Assembly (NCBI RefSeq): GCF_001889165.1
Contig: NZ_CP016020.1
Span: 2,082,501 to 2,146,500 of the forward strand
Origin: Bacillus weihaiensis
Lineage (GTDB): Bacteria; Bacillota; Bacilli; Bacillales; Bacillaceae
Length of the DNA: 64,000 nucleotides
Reading direction: 5' to 3'
Of this stretch, positions 35,586-44,173 are shown piece by piece. The stretch's first letter is position 1. Every line of letters begins with the position of its first letter. Made by a program: the position numbers and the translations under genes. The notes beneath the pieces were generated by a model that had not been told where the DNA came from, did not search any database, and saw nothing but the letters and a program-made list of their open reading frames with translations.

Positions 35586-36584
35586 ATGACAACTATGATG
35601 AAAAGGTGGACATTAACTACTATCATCGCTGTATTAATGGTTTTCACTGCAGCATGTGGTACAAATAAAGACCAACCAGTGAATGACACCTCAAGCCAAG
35701 AAACAGAAACGGCTGAGGAAAGTAGCCAGCCACAATCAGATGAAACTTTCCCTGTCACAGTGGTAGATGGAACGGGTGAGGAAATTACGATAGAGGATGA
35801 ACCAGAAACAATTATTTCTGTAATCCCTAGCAATACTGAAATTACATATGCCATTGGACAAGGTGAAAAGCTAATAGCAGTTGATAATTACAGCAACTAT
35901 CCCGAAGAAACAGCCGAGTTAGAAAAGATTGGCGATCAGCAACTAGATGTAGAAAAAATACTAGCTCTTCAGCCGGATTTAGCGCTTGTTACAGAATATC
36001 AGCATGAAAACAATCCTGATATTCTCAACCAATTTAAAGAGAACGGAACAGACGTTGTCGTCATTAACAGTGCTGAATCATTTGATCAAGTTTACGCTTC
36101 AATTAATTTAATCGGAAAAGTAACGGGAGCAGCCGAAGAAGCGCAAAATGTCGTACAAGAGATGCAGGACCGTCTAGAAGTGGTAAAAGAAAAAGCAAGT
36201 CGTATCGAAGAACCTAAACGTGTATGGGTCGAAGTATCACCTGCACCAGATATTTTTACTCCTGGGCAAAACACTTTTATGCATGAAATGTTAGAATCAA
36301 TCCACGCAGTAAATACTGCAGGAGATCAAACTGGCTGGGTGAAAATGACGGAAGAAGAAATTGTTACGTTAAACCCTGATGTGATTATTACGACATATGG
36401 CTATTATGTCGATAATCCAGCTGAAGGTGTATTAAGTCGAGAAGGCTGGACAGAAGTTCCTGCCATTAAAAACGAGCAAGTCTATGACGTGAACAATGAT
36501 ACCGTTACAAGACCAGGACCTAGACTAATTGACGGAGTTGAAACTCTTGCAGAGCTCATTTATCCAGATGTTTTCAAAAACTAG
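35586..36584 (+). CDS. btuF: cobalamin/corrinoid-binding lipoprotein of ABC importer
   Basis: This 332-residue extracellular substrate-binding protein has a lipoprotein signal ending TAAC with Cys24 as the anchor, an acidic Gln/Glu/Ser linker, then a BtuF/FecB two-lobed fold (SVIPSNTEITYAIG near residue 80; W/GPR-type end). It delivers corrinoids to BtuC. ATG 35586 is used because AGGAG ends at 35577. Its place behind a cobalamin riboswitch and before btuC and btuD supports B12 rather than siderophore binding. Confidence 0.9.
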   Translation: MTTMMKRWTLTTIIAVLMVFTAACGTNKDQPVNDTSSQETETAEESSQPQSDETFPVTVVDGTGEEITIEDEPETIISVIPSNTEITYAIGQGEKLIAVDNYSNYPEETAELEKIGDQQLDVEKILALQPDLALVTEYQHENNPDILNQFKENGTDVVVINSAESFDQVYASINLIGKVTGAAEEAQNVVQEMQDRLEVVKEKASRIEEPKRVWVEVSPAPDIFTPGQNTFMHEMLESIHAVNTAGDQTGWVKMTEEEIVTLNPDVIITTYGYYVDNPAEGVLSREGWTEVPAIKNEQVYDVNNDTVTRPGPRLIDGVETLAELIYPDVFKN

Positions 36585-37611
36585 ACCCATATGGATCTAT
36601 TTCCTTACAGGAGTGTTTGTCGTTTCGGCAGCACTCCTAGGTTTATTTAGTAGTAGTGTTCATTATCCAATAACACTGATCCTTGATATTTTGACAAATA
36701 AACTAATAGGTGTTCAACTTTTCCATCATGAAATCCCTCAAACGGCTGAAAAAATCATTTGGGAAATACGATTTCCACGCGTGCTTTTAGCTTTTTTTGT
36801 TGGGGCTGCTTTATCCTTAGCAGGCGCTGCCTTTCAAGGGCTTTTACGAAATCCTTTAGCTGACCCCTTTACAATCGGTGTTTCTTCTGGGGCTTCTTTA
36901 GGAGCCGTTATCGTCCTTTACTTTCAACTAACACTTTCTTTTTTAGGTGTTTACACACTCCCCATTGTTGCAATTCTTTCAGGGTTTATTGCAATGGTCA
37001 TTGTTTTTGGTGTAACAATTCTAGCAAATAAACAGTTATCAATCGAAACCATTATTTTAGCAGGAATTATTGTTAGCTCATTTATTAGCGCAGTTGTTTC
37101 CCTTATCATCTCACTTAGTCCACAAGAAGATGCTCGATCCATTTTATATTGGCTAATGGGGAATATAGGAATGAGAGGCTGGAGTCATGTAAAGTTACTG
37201 GTTCCTTTTTTTATCATTGGAAGTCTTATGCTCATGATACGTTCTAAAGAGTTAAATGCATTTGCACTTGGAGAAGAAGCAGCAGAGCATTTAGGGGTAA
37301 ATGTGCAAAAAGGTAAAGTACTTATTATAATCGGGGCTTCATTGTTAACAGGTGCAGCTGTATCTGTATCTGGCTCCATCGGATTTGTAGGACTGGTGAT
37401 TCCTCACTTTACCCGTTTATTAGTAGGACCCAATCATCGACATGTTCTTCCGTTGTCGTTATTTATTGGAGGAGGATACTTAATACTTGCTGATTTACTT
37501 GCAAGAACACTTCTTGCACCTAGTGAACTTCCAATAGGCGTTATCACAGCATTAATTGGTGCACCTATTTTTGCCTTATTACTAATTCGTGAACGTATGG
37601 GAAGGAGGTAA
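36568..37611 (+). CDS. btuC: cobalamin ABC transporter permease
   Basis: A FecCD/BtuC-type permease of about 347 residues with ten membrane helices. Conserved segments are EIRFPRVLLAFFVGAALSLAG, FQGLLRNPLADPFTIGVSSGA and GFVGLVIPH, the last being the coupling region to the ATPase. ATG 36568 overlaps the btuF stop by 17 nt; a TTG at 36529 is an alternative with a longer overlap. Translation is probably coupled to btuF. It moves corrinoids across the membrane. Confidence 0.9.
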   Translation: MFSKTRPIWIYFLTGVFVVSAALLGLFSSSVHYPITLILDILTNKLIGVQLFHHEIPQTAEKIIWEIRFPRVLLAFFVGAALSLAGAAFQGLLRNPLADPFTIGVSSGASLGAVIVLYFQLTLSFLGVYTLPIVAILSGFIAMVIVFGVTILANKQLSIETIILAGIIVSSFISAVVSLIISLSPQEDARSILYWLMGNIGMRGWSHVKLLVPFFIIGSLMLMIRSKELNAFALGEEAAEHLGVNVQKGKVLIIIGASLLTGAAVSVSGSIGFVGLVIPHFTRLLVGPNHRHVLPLSLFIGGGYLILADLLARTLLAPSELPIGVITALIGAPIFALLLIRERMGRR

Positions 37612-37614
37612 ATC

Positions 37615-39087
37615 ATGATAAATCTACAAGATGTTTCAGGTGGCTATACAAAAACTCCTATTGTAAAAAACATAAATCTCCTAATTCAACAAGGAGAATT
37701 TCATGCTCTAATTGGTCCAAATGGAAGTGGTAAAACAACCTTAATTAAGCTATTAACCGGAATATTACCTATTCAATCTGGTACCCTAACCATATTTAAT
37801 AAACCCGTAAAATCCTACTCTACATTAGAAAGAGCTAAATTAATGGCAGTATTAACACAAGAAACCTCAGTGGAATTTGAATTTACTGTTGAAGAGATTG
37901 TGATGCTTGGTCGCTATCCACATCAAGGTGGATTCATTCGTCATATTAAGAAAAGGGATAAAGAAATCGTAGATCGAATGATGAAAAAAACCTCGACATA
38001 TTCCTATAGGCATAAATCCTTTAAGCAATTAAGTGGAGGAGAAAAACAACGTGTTTTACTTGCGAAGGCTTTGGCACAGGAGCCTAAGATTTTAATATTA
38101 GATGAACCAACAAATCATTTGGATGTGAGACACACAATAGAGATGCTACAAATTTTAAAGGAAGATCAAGCAAAGAACAACTTAACCATTGTTGCAATAT
38201 TACATGATTTAAATATTGCGGCTCTTTTTGCTGATCGCATAAGTTTATTAGAATCTGGTACACTCGTTGCAGAAGGTGGGGCGACACTCTTAAATAATCA
38301 AGACATCTTAGAGCAAGTGTATGGAGTAAAGATGAAAGCAACTTCACATCCTGTTGTACCAAAGCCGCAGCTTTCCTTACTTCCAAATCAAACCAATGAA
38401 CACACAGTAATGCTAAGCCATACTCTTTTGTCCACTAAGGAATATATACACCTTGCTTTCCCAAAACATTTACGCACAATATCCAATGCAGTATTAGGAG
38501 AAGGCTTATCATGGAATAAACACTTTTTTAATTTTCACGTAGATCATCATTATACCTGCTCTTATCCAAAACAAGATTTAATAAAATGGATTGAGCAGAT
38601 TGGCTGGAATCCAGCTGAATCGGTAGGAATGATGACAGCTGTGATCTTAGAAGATGCGTGTATAGATACACAATGCATTGATGACATAGAAATAGTCACA
38701 ATGATCACTGCAGGAGGTAGCAATGCTGTCGATATTACGAAAAACCACGTTGATGATTTAGGACATAGAGTAGGTACAGTTAATATCATGGTCTTCGTTG
38801 ATGCCCATTTAACAGATGGGGCACTTGTAAATGCTATTCAGTCAGCTACAGAAGCGAAAACAAAAGCATTTAAAACTTTAGAAATTAACGATCCTGAAAC
38901 GAATACCATCGCAACTGGAACGTCGACAGATTGTACAATGATTGCAGCAACACAAAATGGTACCATTACCCCCTATGCAGGATCTGGTACAAAGCTTGGA
39001 AAAGCAATTGGCTCTGCCGTTTATACTGGTGTGTTATCAGCTCTTAAAAAATATGAAAAGCGAAAAAAAGATGATGACAACATTTGA
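37615..39087 (+). CDS. btuD: BtuD-CbiZ fusion: B12 import ATPase with adenosylcobinamide amidohydrolase
   Basis: This 490-residue protein joins two enzymes. Residues 1 to about 250 are an ABC ATPase: Walker A GPNGSGKTT at 34-42, signature LSGGE at 140-144 and Walker B ILDEPTNH with Asp163. Residues about 260-485 are CbiZ-like (AVLGEGLSW, MMTAVI, TAGGSNAVDI, TGTSTDC segments); CbiZ cleaves the side chain of adenosylcobinamide so that imported incomplete corrinoids can re-enter at cobyric acid. The fusion links import to remodelling. AGGAGG precedes the ATG. cbiB overlaps its 3' end. Confidence 0.92.
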   Translation: MINLQDVSGGYTKTPIVKNINLLIQQGEFHALIGPNGSGKTTLIKLLTGILPIQSGTLTIFNKPVKSYSTLERAKLMAVLTQETSVEFEFTVEEIVMLGRYPHQGGFIRHIKKRDKEIVDRMMKKTSTYSYRHKSFKQLSGGEKQRVLLAKALAQEPKILILDEPTNHLDVRHTIEMLQILKEDQAKNNLTIVAILHDLNIAALFADRISLLESGTLVAEGGATLLNNQDILEQVYGVKMKATSHPVVPKPQLSLLPNQTNEHTVMLSHTLLSTKEYIHLAFPKHLRTISNAVLGEGLSWNKHFFNFHVDHHYTCSYPKQDLIKWIEQIGWNPAESVGMMTAVILEDACIDTQCIDDIEIVTMITAGGSNAVDITKNHVDDLGHRVGTVNIMVFVDAHLTDGALVNAIQSATEAKTKAFKTLEINDPETNTIATGTSTDCTMIAATQNGTITPYAGSGTKLGKAIGSAVYTGVLSALKKYEKRKKDDDNI

Positions 39088-40036
39088 ATTGAATATTTAT
39101 TACATAGCCTTTGCCGTGATGTTAGACTTACTTATTGGAGATCCCCGTTGGATCCCTCATCCTGTCATCATTATCGGAAAGTTCATCGATGTTATTGAAC
39201 GAAGGTGGAATAGAAATCATCATATAAAAATGAAAGGCTTCTTCCTTTTAGTCGTGATTGCTTGTGGAGCATACCTAACCATCACAGGAATTATTTGGCT
39301 ATTATCACTTGTCCATCCTCTCCTATCACTAATAGCGGAGGTCTACTTTATTTCCACTACTATCGCGATGAAAGGTCTGCAACAAGCTGGTTTGGAGGTG
39401 ATGAAACCTCTCCTACAAAACGATCTTCCAAAAGCAAGGTTAAAACTTAGTTATATTGTAGGAAGAGACACCGAGGACCTACCAAAATCGGAAATTGTTC
39501 GGGGAACCGTTGAGACAGTGGCAGAAAATACTGTTGACGGGATCATTTCCCCAATATTTTGGGCTATTATTGGAGGTGCTCCACTTGCCATGGCATACAG
39601 AGCAATTAATACACTTGATTCGATGGTAGGGTATAAAAATGAAAGATATATAGATTTTGGCTGGGCTTCTGCACGTTGTGATGACCTAGCTAATTACATT
39701 CCAGCTCGATTAACAGCTTTCTTCATGTGGATTTTTGCCGTTTTCATTCCTTATTCTAAACGTAAAAATGCGCTGCTAATAACTTTTCGTGATGCAAAAA
39801 AACATCCGAGTCCAAATGGAGGATGGCCCGAAGCAATGACTGCTGGTCTATTAGGTGTCATTTTAGGTGGAGAAAACAAGTACCAAGGCAAAGTGTCCTA
39901 CCGAGCAGAAATGGGAAAGTACTATCGTCCACTCGAAATAGATGATATAAAAAAAAGCATTGTCTATATGCACGGAGCCTGGATTGTCTTTATCCTCACC
40001 CTTTATGGAGGAGTGTTACTTTTTCATCTCATTTAA
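39071..40036 (+). CDS. cbiB: adenosylcobinamide-phosphate synthase
   Basis: This 321-residue membrane protein joins adenosylcobyric acid to (R)-1-amino-2-propanol phosphate. It has several membrane helices, LLIGDPRWIPHPVIIIGK near the N-terminus, GRDTEDLPKSEIVRGTVET, AENTVDGIISPIFWA and SPNGGWPEAMTAGLLGV, all characteristic of CbiB. The open frame extends further upstream inside the previous gene, but ATG 39071 gives a normal CbiB N-terminus, overlapping the fusion gene by 17 nt. CbiZ, which undoes this step, lies directly upstream. Confidence 0.93.
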   Translation: MMTTFELNIYYIAFAVMLDLLIGDPRWIPHPVIIIGKFIDVIERRWNRNHHIKMKGFFLLVVIACGAYLTITGIIWLLSLVHPLLSLIAEVYFISTTIAMKGLQQAGLEVMKPLLQNDLPKARLKLSYIVGRDTEDLPKSEIVRGTVETVAENTVDGIISPIFWAIIGGAPLAMAYRAINTLDSMVGYKNERYIDFGWASARCDDLANYIPARLTAFFMWIFAVFIPYSKRKNALLITFRDAKKHPSPNGGWPEAMTAGLLGVILGGENKYQGKVSYRAEMGKYYRPLEIDDIKKSIVYMHGAWIVFILTLYGGVLLFHLI

Positions 40037-40066
40037 CATTAACTTTATATGAAGGAGTTGATACTA

Positions 40067-41146
40067 ATGAAATGGCCAGCACATGGAGGACAACCAGAAA
40101 AAATGTATTCATTAACAGGTCTAAAACAAGACAAGCAGGTATATGATTTTAGTGCAAATCTTAATCCATTAGGACCACCTGAAGCTATGAAACTAGTAGA
40201 CCCGCAAATCTTATATACAAGTAATCGGTATCCTGACCCAGATTATCTGGAAGCAACGAGACAGATCAGTTTACATGAAGGCGTATCGAAACATAATCTT
40301 TTAGCAACAAATGGTGGAGCTGAAGCCATTTTTCTTACAGCGCAGTTCTTTTCTAATAAAAAGGCTTTAATTCTTGAACCCACCTTTTCTGAATATAGGC
40401 GTGCGTGTAGCATCTATAACCTTACGATCACAACCCTTACATATGATGAAAAAAACGAGTTTTCCCTACCAATGGAGAACTTACTTTCCACACTAGAAAC
40501 TGTAGATGTTGTCTTTTTATGCCGACCTAATAATCCTACAGGGACAATGTCAAGCTATGCCGACATGAAACAAATTATTGAACATGCATCCACTCATCAT
40601 ACAGCTGTAGTAGTTGATGAAGCATTCATTCATTTTGTACGAAGTGAGTTTGAGGATCTTACATCCTTACAAAAGACGTATGATAATCTAATCCTCCTTC
40701 GATCCTTAACAAAGATTTTTTCCATACCTGGTTTACGATTAGGTTATGTCATTGCCCATGAGAAGATCATTCGAACGTTAAAAGGTAATCAAATTCCTTG
40801 GAGTATAAACAGTGTTGTCATAAACCTCCTACCGACTCTTTTTAAGGACCAGCACTTTATTAAAAATACTAAAGTATGGCTAGAACAACAATTGGCGTAT
40901 TTATCTACAGAACTCCGATCTCTGGATTTTTACATAACGCCATCTGTAGCGAATTTTTACTTACTAAAGGATCTTCATCAAGATCAGGCAAACCTTTTAA
41001 ACTACTTATTAGAACATGGTATTATTCCAAGACATACTCATACATTTATCGGTTTAGATGGGCGCTACCTACGCTTTGCTGTGAGAACGGAAGAGGAAAA
41101 TCATTATTTACTACATGTGTTAAAAATGTGGAGGGAAAATAGATGA
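40067..41146 (+). CDS. cobD: threonine-phosphate decarboxylase
   Basis: This 359-residue PLP enzyme of the aspartate-aminotransferase fold decarboxylates L-threonine-O-3-phosphate to the aminopropanol phosphate used by CbiB. DFSANLNPLGPP near the N-terminus, RPNNPTGTMS, VVDEAFIHF and the PLP lysine in SLTKIF (Lys216), followed by PGLRLGY, are seen. ATG 40067 is preferred to 40049 because GAAGGAG (40051-40057) is its ribosome site. PduX in unit 3 supplies its substrate. Confidence 0.92.
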   Translation: MKWPAHGGQPEKMYSLTGLKQDKQVYDFSANLNPLGPPEAMKLVDPQILYTSNRYPDPDYLEATRQISLHEGVSKHNLLATNGGAEAIFLTAQFFSNKKALILEPTFSEYRRACSIYNLTITTLTYDEKNEFSLPMENLLSTLETVDVVFLCRPNNPTGTMSSYADMKQIIEHASTHHTAVVVDEAFIHFVRSEFEDLTSLQKTYDNLILLRSLTKIFSIPGLRLGYVIAHEKIIRTLKGNQIPWSINSVVINLLPTLFKDQHFIKNTKVWLEQQLAYLSTELRSLDFYITPSVANFYLLKDLHQDQANLLNYLLEHGIIPRHTHTFIGLDGRYLRFAVRTEEENHYLLHVLKMWRENR

Positions 41147-41679
41147 TCACATTTATTTCAGGTGGAGCGAGGTCAGGTAAAAGTGCATTCGCAGAAAAAT
41201 CTGCTTATCATGTTTTTCAAAAGCACAGAACCCTTACTAAAAGGCTGTATTATTTTGCCACTGCAGAACAAATCGATGGTGAAATGAAGGACCGTATAAA
41301 CCGACATCAGAAACAACGCGAAGAAGATTGGCGAACAATTGAAGTGCCAACTAACGTGACTGATGAGCTTATCTCAATGAATCCTTATGATGTTATATTA
41401 CTAGATTGCCTTACAATTTGGTTAAACAATATGATGTATAAAAAGGAGGCGGATCTTATAGTAATTGAAAGAGAAATCCATAAGTGGATGGAGATTTGTC
41501 GCAGAAAAAAGCTTCACCTTTTTATTGTTTCCAATGATGTGAATGAAGGAATTATGATAAGAGATTATTTTACTGACCAATATTTATACCTCCTTGAATG
41601 TATTCATCGTTTTTTTGTGAAAGAAGCAGATACGGTCTATCAAGTTGTGGCTTCTTTACCAATAAAATGGAGAGGGTGA
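41143..41679 (+). CDS. cobU: adenosylcobinamide kinase / guanylyltransferase
   Basis: This 178-residue bifunctional enzyme phosphorylates adenosylcobinamide and transfers GMP to give adenosylcobinamide-GDP. P-loop GGARSGKS is at 7-14, the nucleotidylated His is probably His54 in RINRHQKQR, and LLDCLTIWLNNM follows. It overlaps the cobD stop (ATGA). A second, shorter CobU-like gene lies four genes downstream. Confidence 0.93.
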   Translation: MITFISGGARSGKSAFAEKSAYHVFQKHRTLTKRLYYFATAEQIDGEMKDRINRHQKQREEDWRTIEVPTNVTDELISMNPYDVILLDCLTIWLNNMMYKKEADLIVIEREIHKWMEICRRKKLHLFIVSNDVNEGIMIRDYFTDQYLYLLECIHRFFVKEADTVYQVVASLPIKWRG

Positions 41680-41683
41680 CTAG

Positions 41684-42457
41684 ATGAAAGGTTTCTTACA
41701 CGGAATTGTATTATCTATTCAATTTCTCACGCGTATCCCAATTCCTATGACGATTCCATGGGAGGCTCGTTCTATCAAAGGGGCGCTTATGTCATTTGTA
41801 ATAGTCGGTTATATAATTGGGGGCTGTTTAGCTACCACTCTCTATATAATGGAAAATACATTCCCACCCTATGCAACTACATTTGCTTTGCTTTCTTTAT
41901 GGGTATTTTTAACAGGAGGGTTACATCTTGACGGCTTAATGGATGTAGTTGACGCTTTAGGCTCTAATGCGTCATTAACAAAAAAACACGAAATCATGAA
42001 GGATCCCCACGTTGGGAGTTTTTCTGTTGTAGCTCTATTTTTCCATCTTGGCGGGAAGGCAGTTTTTCTTCATGTCATTGTAACAAGTAACCATTTGACA
42101 TCAGCACAACTTGCACTTGTCTTGCTGTTTATCCCAGCGTGTAGCAGGTTATTTGCCTTGTTCCTTCTTTATAAAGGACCACTGATAAAACAGGAGGGAC
42201 TAGCTTATGAGTGGAAAAGATACCTATCAGGTAAAGAGGTCTTAATTGCCTCTTTATTTCTGTTCATTCCATTGCTTATACAGCCAATGATGGTTGGACT
42301 ACTGTTATCATATTTAATTTTGTTTATTGTCGCTTCTTATCGAATTCATACTACGTTTCAAGGAATTAATGGAGATATAGTTGGCGCAGCAATTGAAGGG
42401 GGAGAATTATGGGGGCTAACAGTCTTATCCATGTTTATCTTATTCGTCACGGGATAA
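41684..42457 (+). CDS. cobS: cobalamin synthase (adenosylcobinamide-GDP ribazoletransferase)
   Basis: This 257-residue membrane enzyme joins adenosylcobinamide-GDP with alpha-ribazole(-phosphate). It has six to seven membrane helices, an early QFLTRIPIP motif and the metal-binding GGLHLDGLMDVVDAL segment near 84-98. The last helix ends at the overlap with cobC. It starts 4 bp after cobU with GGAGAGGG upstream. Confidence 0.93.
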   Translation: MKGFLHGIVLSIQFLTRIPIPMTIPWEARSIKGALMSFVIVGYIIGGCLATTLYIMENTFPPYATTFALLSLWVFLTGGLHLDGLMDVVDALGSNASLTKKHEIMKDPHVGSFSVVALFFHLGGKAVFLHVIVTSNHLTSAQLALVLLFIPACSRLFALFLLYKGPLIKQEGLAYEWKRYLSGKEVLIASLFLFIPLLIQPMMVGLLLSYLILFIVASYRIHTTFQGINGDIVGAAIEGGELWGLTVLSMFILFVTG

Positions 42458-43038
42458 CAAAATATAATCTTGATAGACGATATCTTGGTCATACAGACGA
42501 ACCATTACTATATAATAATCAACATCAATTTTCCGACATATCACAGCAACTAGCAGATACTACTTTTGATTATTGTTTCACTAGTGATCTAAAACGTTGT
42601 ACACAAACAGGTCGCCTTCTTTTAAACGATCACATGTTTTGTGAGGATAAAAGACTGAGAGAATTGCATTTTGGAGATTGGGAAGGTGCTACTTATCAGA
42701 CCCTAAAACATCTACCTGCTTATCAAGCCTGGCTACACGATATGGTCAATATCGCTCCTCCAAATGGAGAAAGCTTTGTTCGTTTGAGAGCACGAGTGAA
42801 TGAATTTTTTCAAGAATTTTTCTCTTCCCAAAACAAAAAAGAGAAAAACGTTCTTCTTGTTACTCATGGTGGGGTTATCCGAGCTTGTTTAATCATGTTC
42901 AAAATCGCTAAAAATCTATGGGACTATCCAATCGAGCATGGAAAAGGCTTCAAGCTGAGCTTTCAATTTGATAAACATAAGGAGGAATGGATATGCAACT
43001 CGTGGTCGGAGGTGCCTACTCTGGAAAAAGGGCTTTAA
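42409..43038 (+). CDS. cobC: alpha-ribazole phosphatase-like histidine phosphatase
   Basis: This 209-residue protein is of the phosphoglycerate-mutase-like histidine phosphatase fold, with the RHG motif (LIRHGITKYN, near 12-21), a second His in THGGVIRA, and HFGDWEG. CobC removes the phosphate from alpha-ribazole phosphate or adenosylcobalamin phosphate. The 49-nt overlap with cobS is real: AAGGGGGAG at good spacing precedes ATG 42409. Confidence 0.87.
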   Translation: MGANSLIHVYLIRHGITKYNLDRRYLGHTDEPLLYNNQHQFSDISQQLADTTFDYCFTSDLKRCTQTGRLLLNDHMFCEDKRLRELHFGDWEGATYQTLKHLPAYQAWLHDMVNIAPPNGESFVRLRARVNEFFQEFFSSQNKKEKNVLLVTHGGVIRACLIMFKIAKNLWDYPIEHGKGFKLSFQFDKHKEEWICNSWSEVPTLEKGL

Positions 43039-43421
43039 TAAGAGAAAAAGAGAGTACATTCGAGCTATTTAGTGCCTACAATGAACAAGCCCTAAAAGAG
43101 TGGACTTCCTTTTTAACATCCTCTACTCCTGTTGTAGTAGAAGGGTGGGAAATATGGGTGCTCCAGCAAATAACTCAAGGAAAAAGCTTAGAAACCATTA
43201 AATCCTACTTTTTTAATGAGATTGATAAAATATGCGCTCAAGAAAAAGTGCTAGGACACTCGATATATTTTATCATGCTAGAAATGGGAAGAGGCATTGT
43301 ACCTATTCTTGAAAAAGATCGACACCTTCGAGATCTTTGTGGCTGGATTCTTCAGTATTCAACGAAAAAAGCTGATAATGTGTATTATTGCTGGCATGGA
43401 CTCACACAAAAGCTAAAATGA
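42993..43421 (+). CDS. short CobU-like P-loop protein
   Basis: This 142-residue protein starts MQLVVGGAYSGKR, a P-loop like that of CobU, but the rest is short and lacks the RINRHxxxR guanylylation-site segment and the LLDCLT motif of the full enzyme at 41143. The last ~40 residues (GRGIVPILEKDRHLRD) keep the CobU-type GxGIVP-like stretch. It may be a degenerate or regulatory paralogue with kinase activity only. ATG 42993 is used as AAGGAGGA lies at 42979-42986. Last gene of unit 2. Confidence 0.75.
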   Translation: MQLVVGGAYSGKRALIREKESTFELFSAYNEQALKEWTSFLTSSTPVVVEGWEIWVLQQITQGKSLETIKSYFFNEIDKICAQEKVLGHSIYFIMLEMGRGIVPILEKDRHLRDLCGWILQYSTKKADNVYYCWHGLTQKLK

Positions 43422-43459
43422 ATAGTAGGAGATAAGGAAGAAATTCTATGAAATTTTAC

Positions 43460-43487
43460 CGATTTCATCCAAAAATGATTGAAATCG
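43460..43487 (+). terminator. weak hairpin after unit 2
   Basis: CGATTTCA (43460-43467) and TGAAATCG (43480-43487) pair around a 12-nt loop. There is no T-run directly after, so its role as terminator of unit 2 is uncertain. Confidence 0.35.
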
Positions 43488-43547
43488 ATAAAATATTCAT
43501 ATAATATAAAACTATCTTCATTTTCTAATAATTGAACTTGATGATCT

Positions 43548-43578
43548 TTTACAAACTTTTCTAACATTATCATATAAA
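43548..43578 (+). promoter_or_regulatory. possible promoter of tandem riboswitch module 1
   Basis: TTTACA (43548-43553) with CATATA 17 bp on (43571-43576) or TATAAA 19 bp on (43573-43578). It lies about 17 bp before riboswitch 3 and is weaker than the other three. Confidence 0.45.
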
Positions 43579-43594
43579 ACTACATATTTAGCAG

Positions 43595-43775
43595 TAAATA
43601 AAGATGCCTAACGGCTTAATAGGGAATCTGGTGTGAATCCAGAGCTGTCCCCGCAACTGTATATGCTGACGAAATAAGAGAACCACTGTGTGAAAATCTT
43701 TTGCTAGAATAAGATTTTACATGGGAAGGACTTAAAGTAGAATGACGCATAAGTCAGGAGACCTGTCTTTATTTA
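43595..43775 (+). promoter_or_regulatory. cobalamin riboswitch 3 (tandem, upstream)
   Basis: Closing helix TAAATAAAGA (43595-43604) with TCTTTATTTA (43766-43775), ten pairs. Core motifs GGGAATCTGGTG, CCCCGCAACTGTATATGC (a variant B12 box, GCAACTG for GCCACTG), GGGAAGGAC and CAGGAGACCTG are present. It is followed by its own terminator and then, without a gene between, by the promoter of riboswitch 4. Confidence 0.92.
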
Positions 43776-43806
43776 GTAAGTTTCAGTTTCTTCGGGAGGT
43801 GAGAAG

Positions 43807-43878
43807 GTGAGACGATCGCACATTAAGAATGACGTCACACGTCTATCTTCATGCTATCGTTTTCATCCATTCACTTAA
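43807..43878 (+). CDS. possible mini-ORF in riboswitch 3 platform
   Basis: GTG 43807 follows GGGAGGTGA at ideal spacing, the best ribosome site of the four mini-ORFs. It encodes 23 residues (MRRSHIKNDVTRLSS..., ending RFHPFT) and its stop codon TAA sits in the loop of the terminator. It is the only ORF between riboswitches 3 and 4. It may be a leader peptide or the relic of a lost gene. Confidence 0.35.
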   Translation: MRRSHIKNDVTRLSSCYRFHPFT

Positions 43879-43896
43879 GTTGAATGGATTTTTTTG
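43865..43896 (+). terminator. riboswitch 3 terminator
   Basis: ATCCATTCA (43865-43873) and TGAATGGAT (43881-43889) form a perfect 9-bp stem followed by T residues. Confidence 0.88.
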
Positions 43897-43901
43897 CGAA
43901 A

Positions 43902-43930
43902 TTTACGTCATACTTTTGAAATAATATAAA
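43902..43930 (+). promoter_or_regulatory. promoter between the tandem riboswitches
   Basis: TTTACG (43902-43907) and TATAAA (43925-43930), 17 bp apart, begin immediately after terminator 3 and 28 bp before riboswitch 4. This is the same spacing as at riboswitches 1 and 2, so riboswitch 4 has its own start site. Confidence 0.7.
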
Positions 43931-43957
43931 TAAAATGACATGAATAGATAATTAGAC

Positions 43958-44133
43958 AAGCTAGGTGCCTTTAGCTGCTAGAAAGCTAAAGGGTAAAAGG
44001 GAAGTTCGGTAAAAGCCGACGCGGTACCCGCCACTGTATAGGGGAACTTCATTACTTAAAATCACTGATTAATAAATTGGGAAGATGTAATGTTCGTGAT
44101 GATCCTTAGCCAGGAAACCTGCCTAGATTGCTT
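43958..44133 (+). promoter_or_regulatory. cobalamin riboswitch 4 (tandem, downstream)
   Basis: Closing helix AAGCTAGG from 43958 with CCTAG (44122-44126) and GCTT. Core motifs GGGAAGTTCGGTAAAAGCCG, CCCGCCACTGTATAGG (B12 box), GGGAAGATG and CCAGGAAACCTGCC are present. Its platform has TAGGTAG (44154-44160), complementary to CTACCTA in the terminator. It directly controls the cbiW-to-cbiO operon. Confidence 0.95.
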
Positions 44134-44173
44134 AACACTTACCTACGGGAATATAGGTAGAAGTGGATAAAAG

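Noticed and set aside
43421-43500. 18-codon ORF MKFYRFHPK... after unit 2
   Set aside because: It is short and overlaps a hairpin, with only a weak ribosome site; nothing sets it apart from chance.
43385-43573. 62-codon minus-strand ORF between the CobU-like gene and riboswitch 3
   Set aside because: No ribosome binding site on the minus strand and it overlaps the end of a plus-strand gene.
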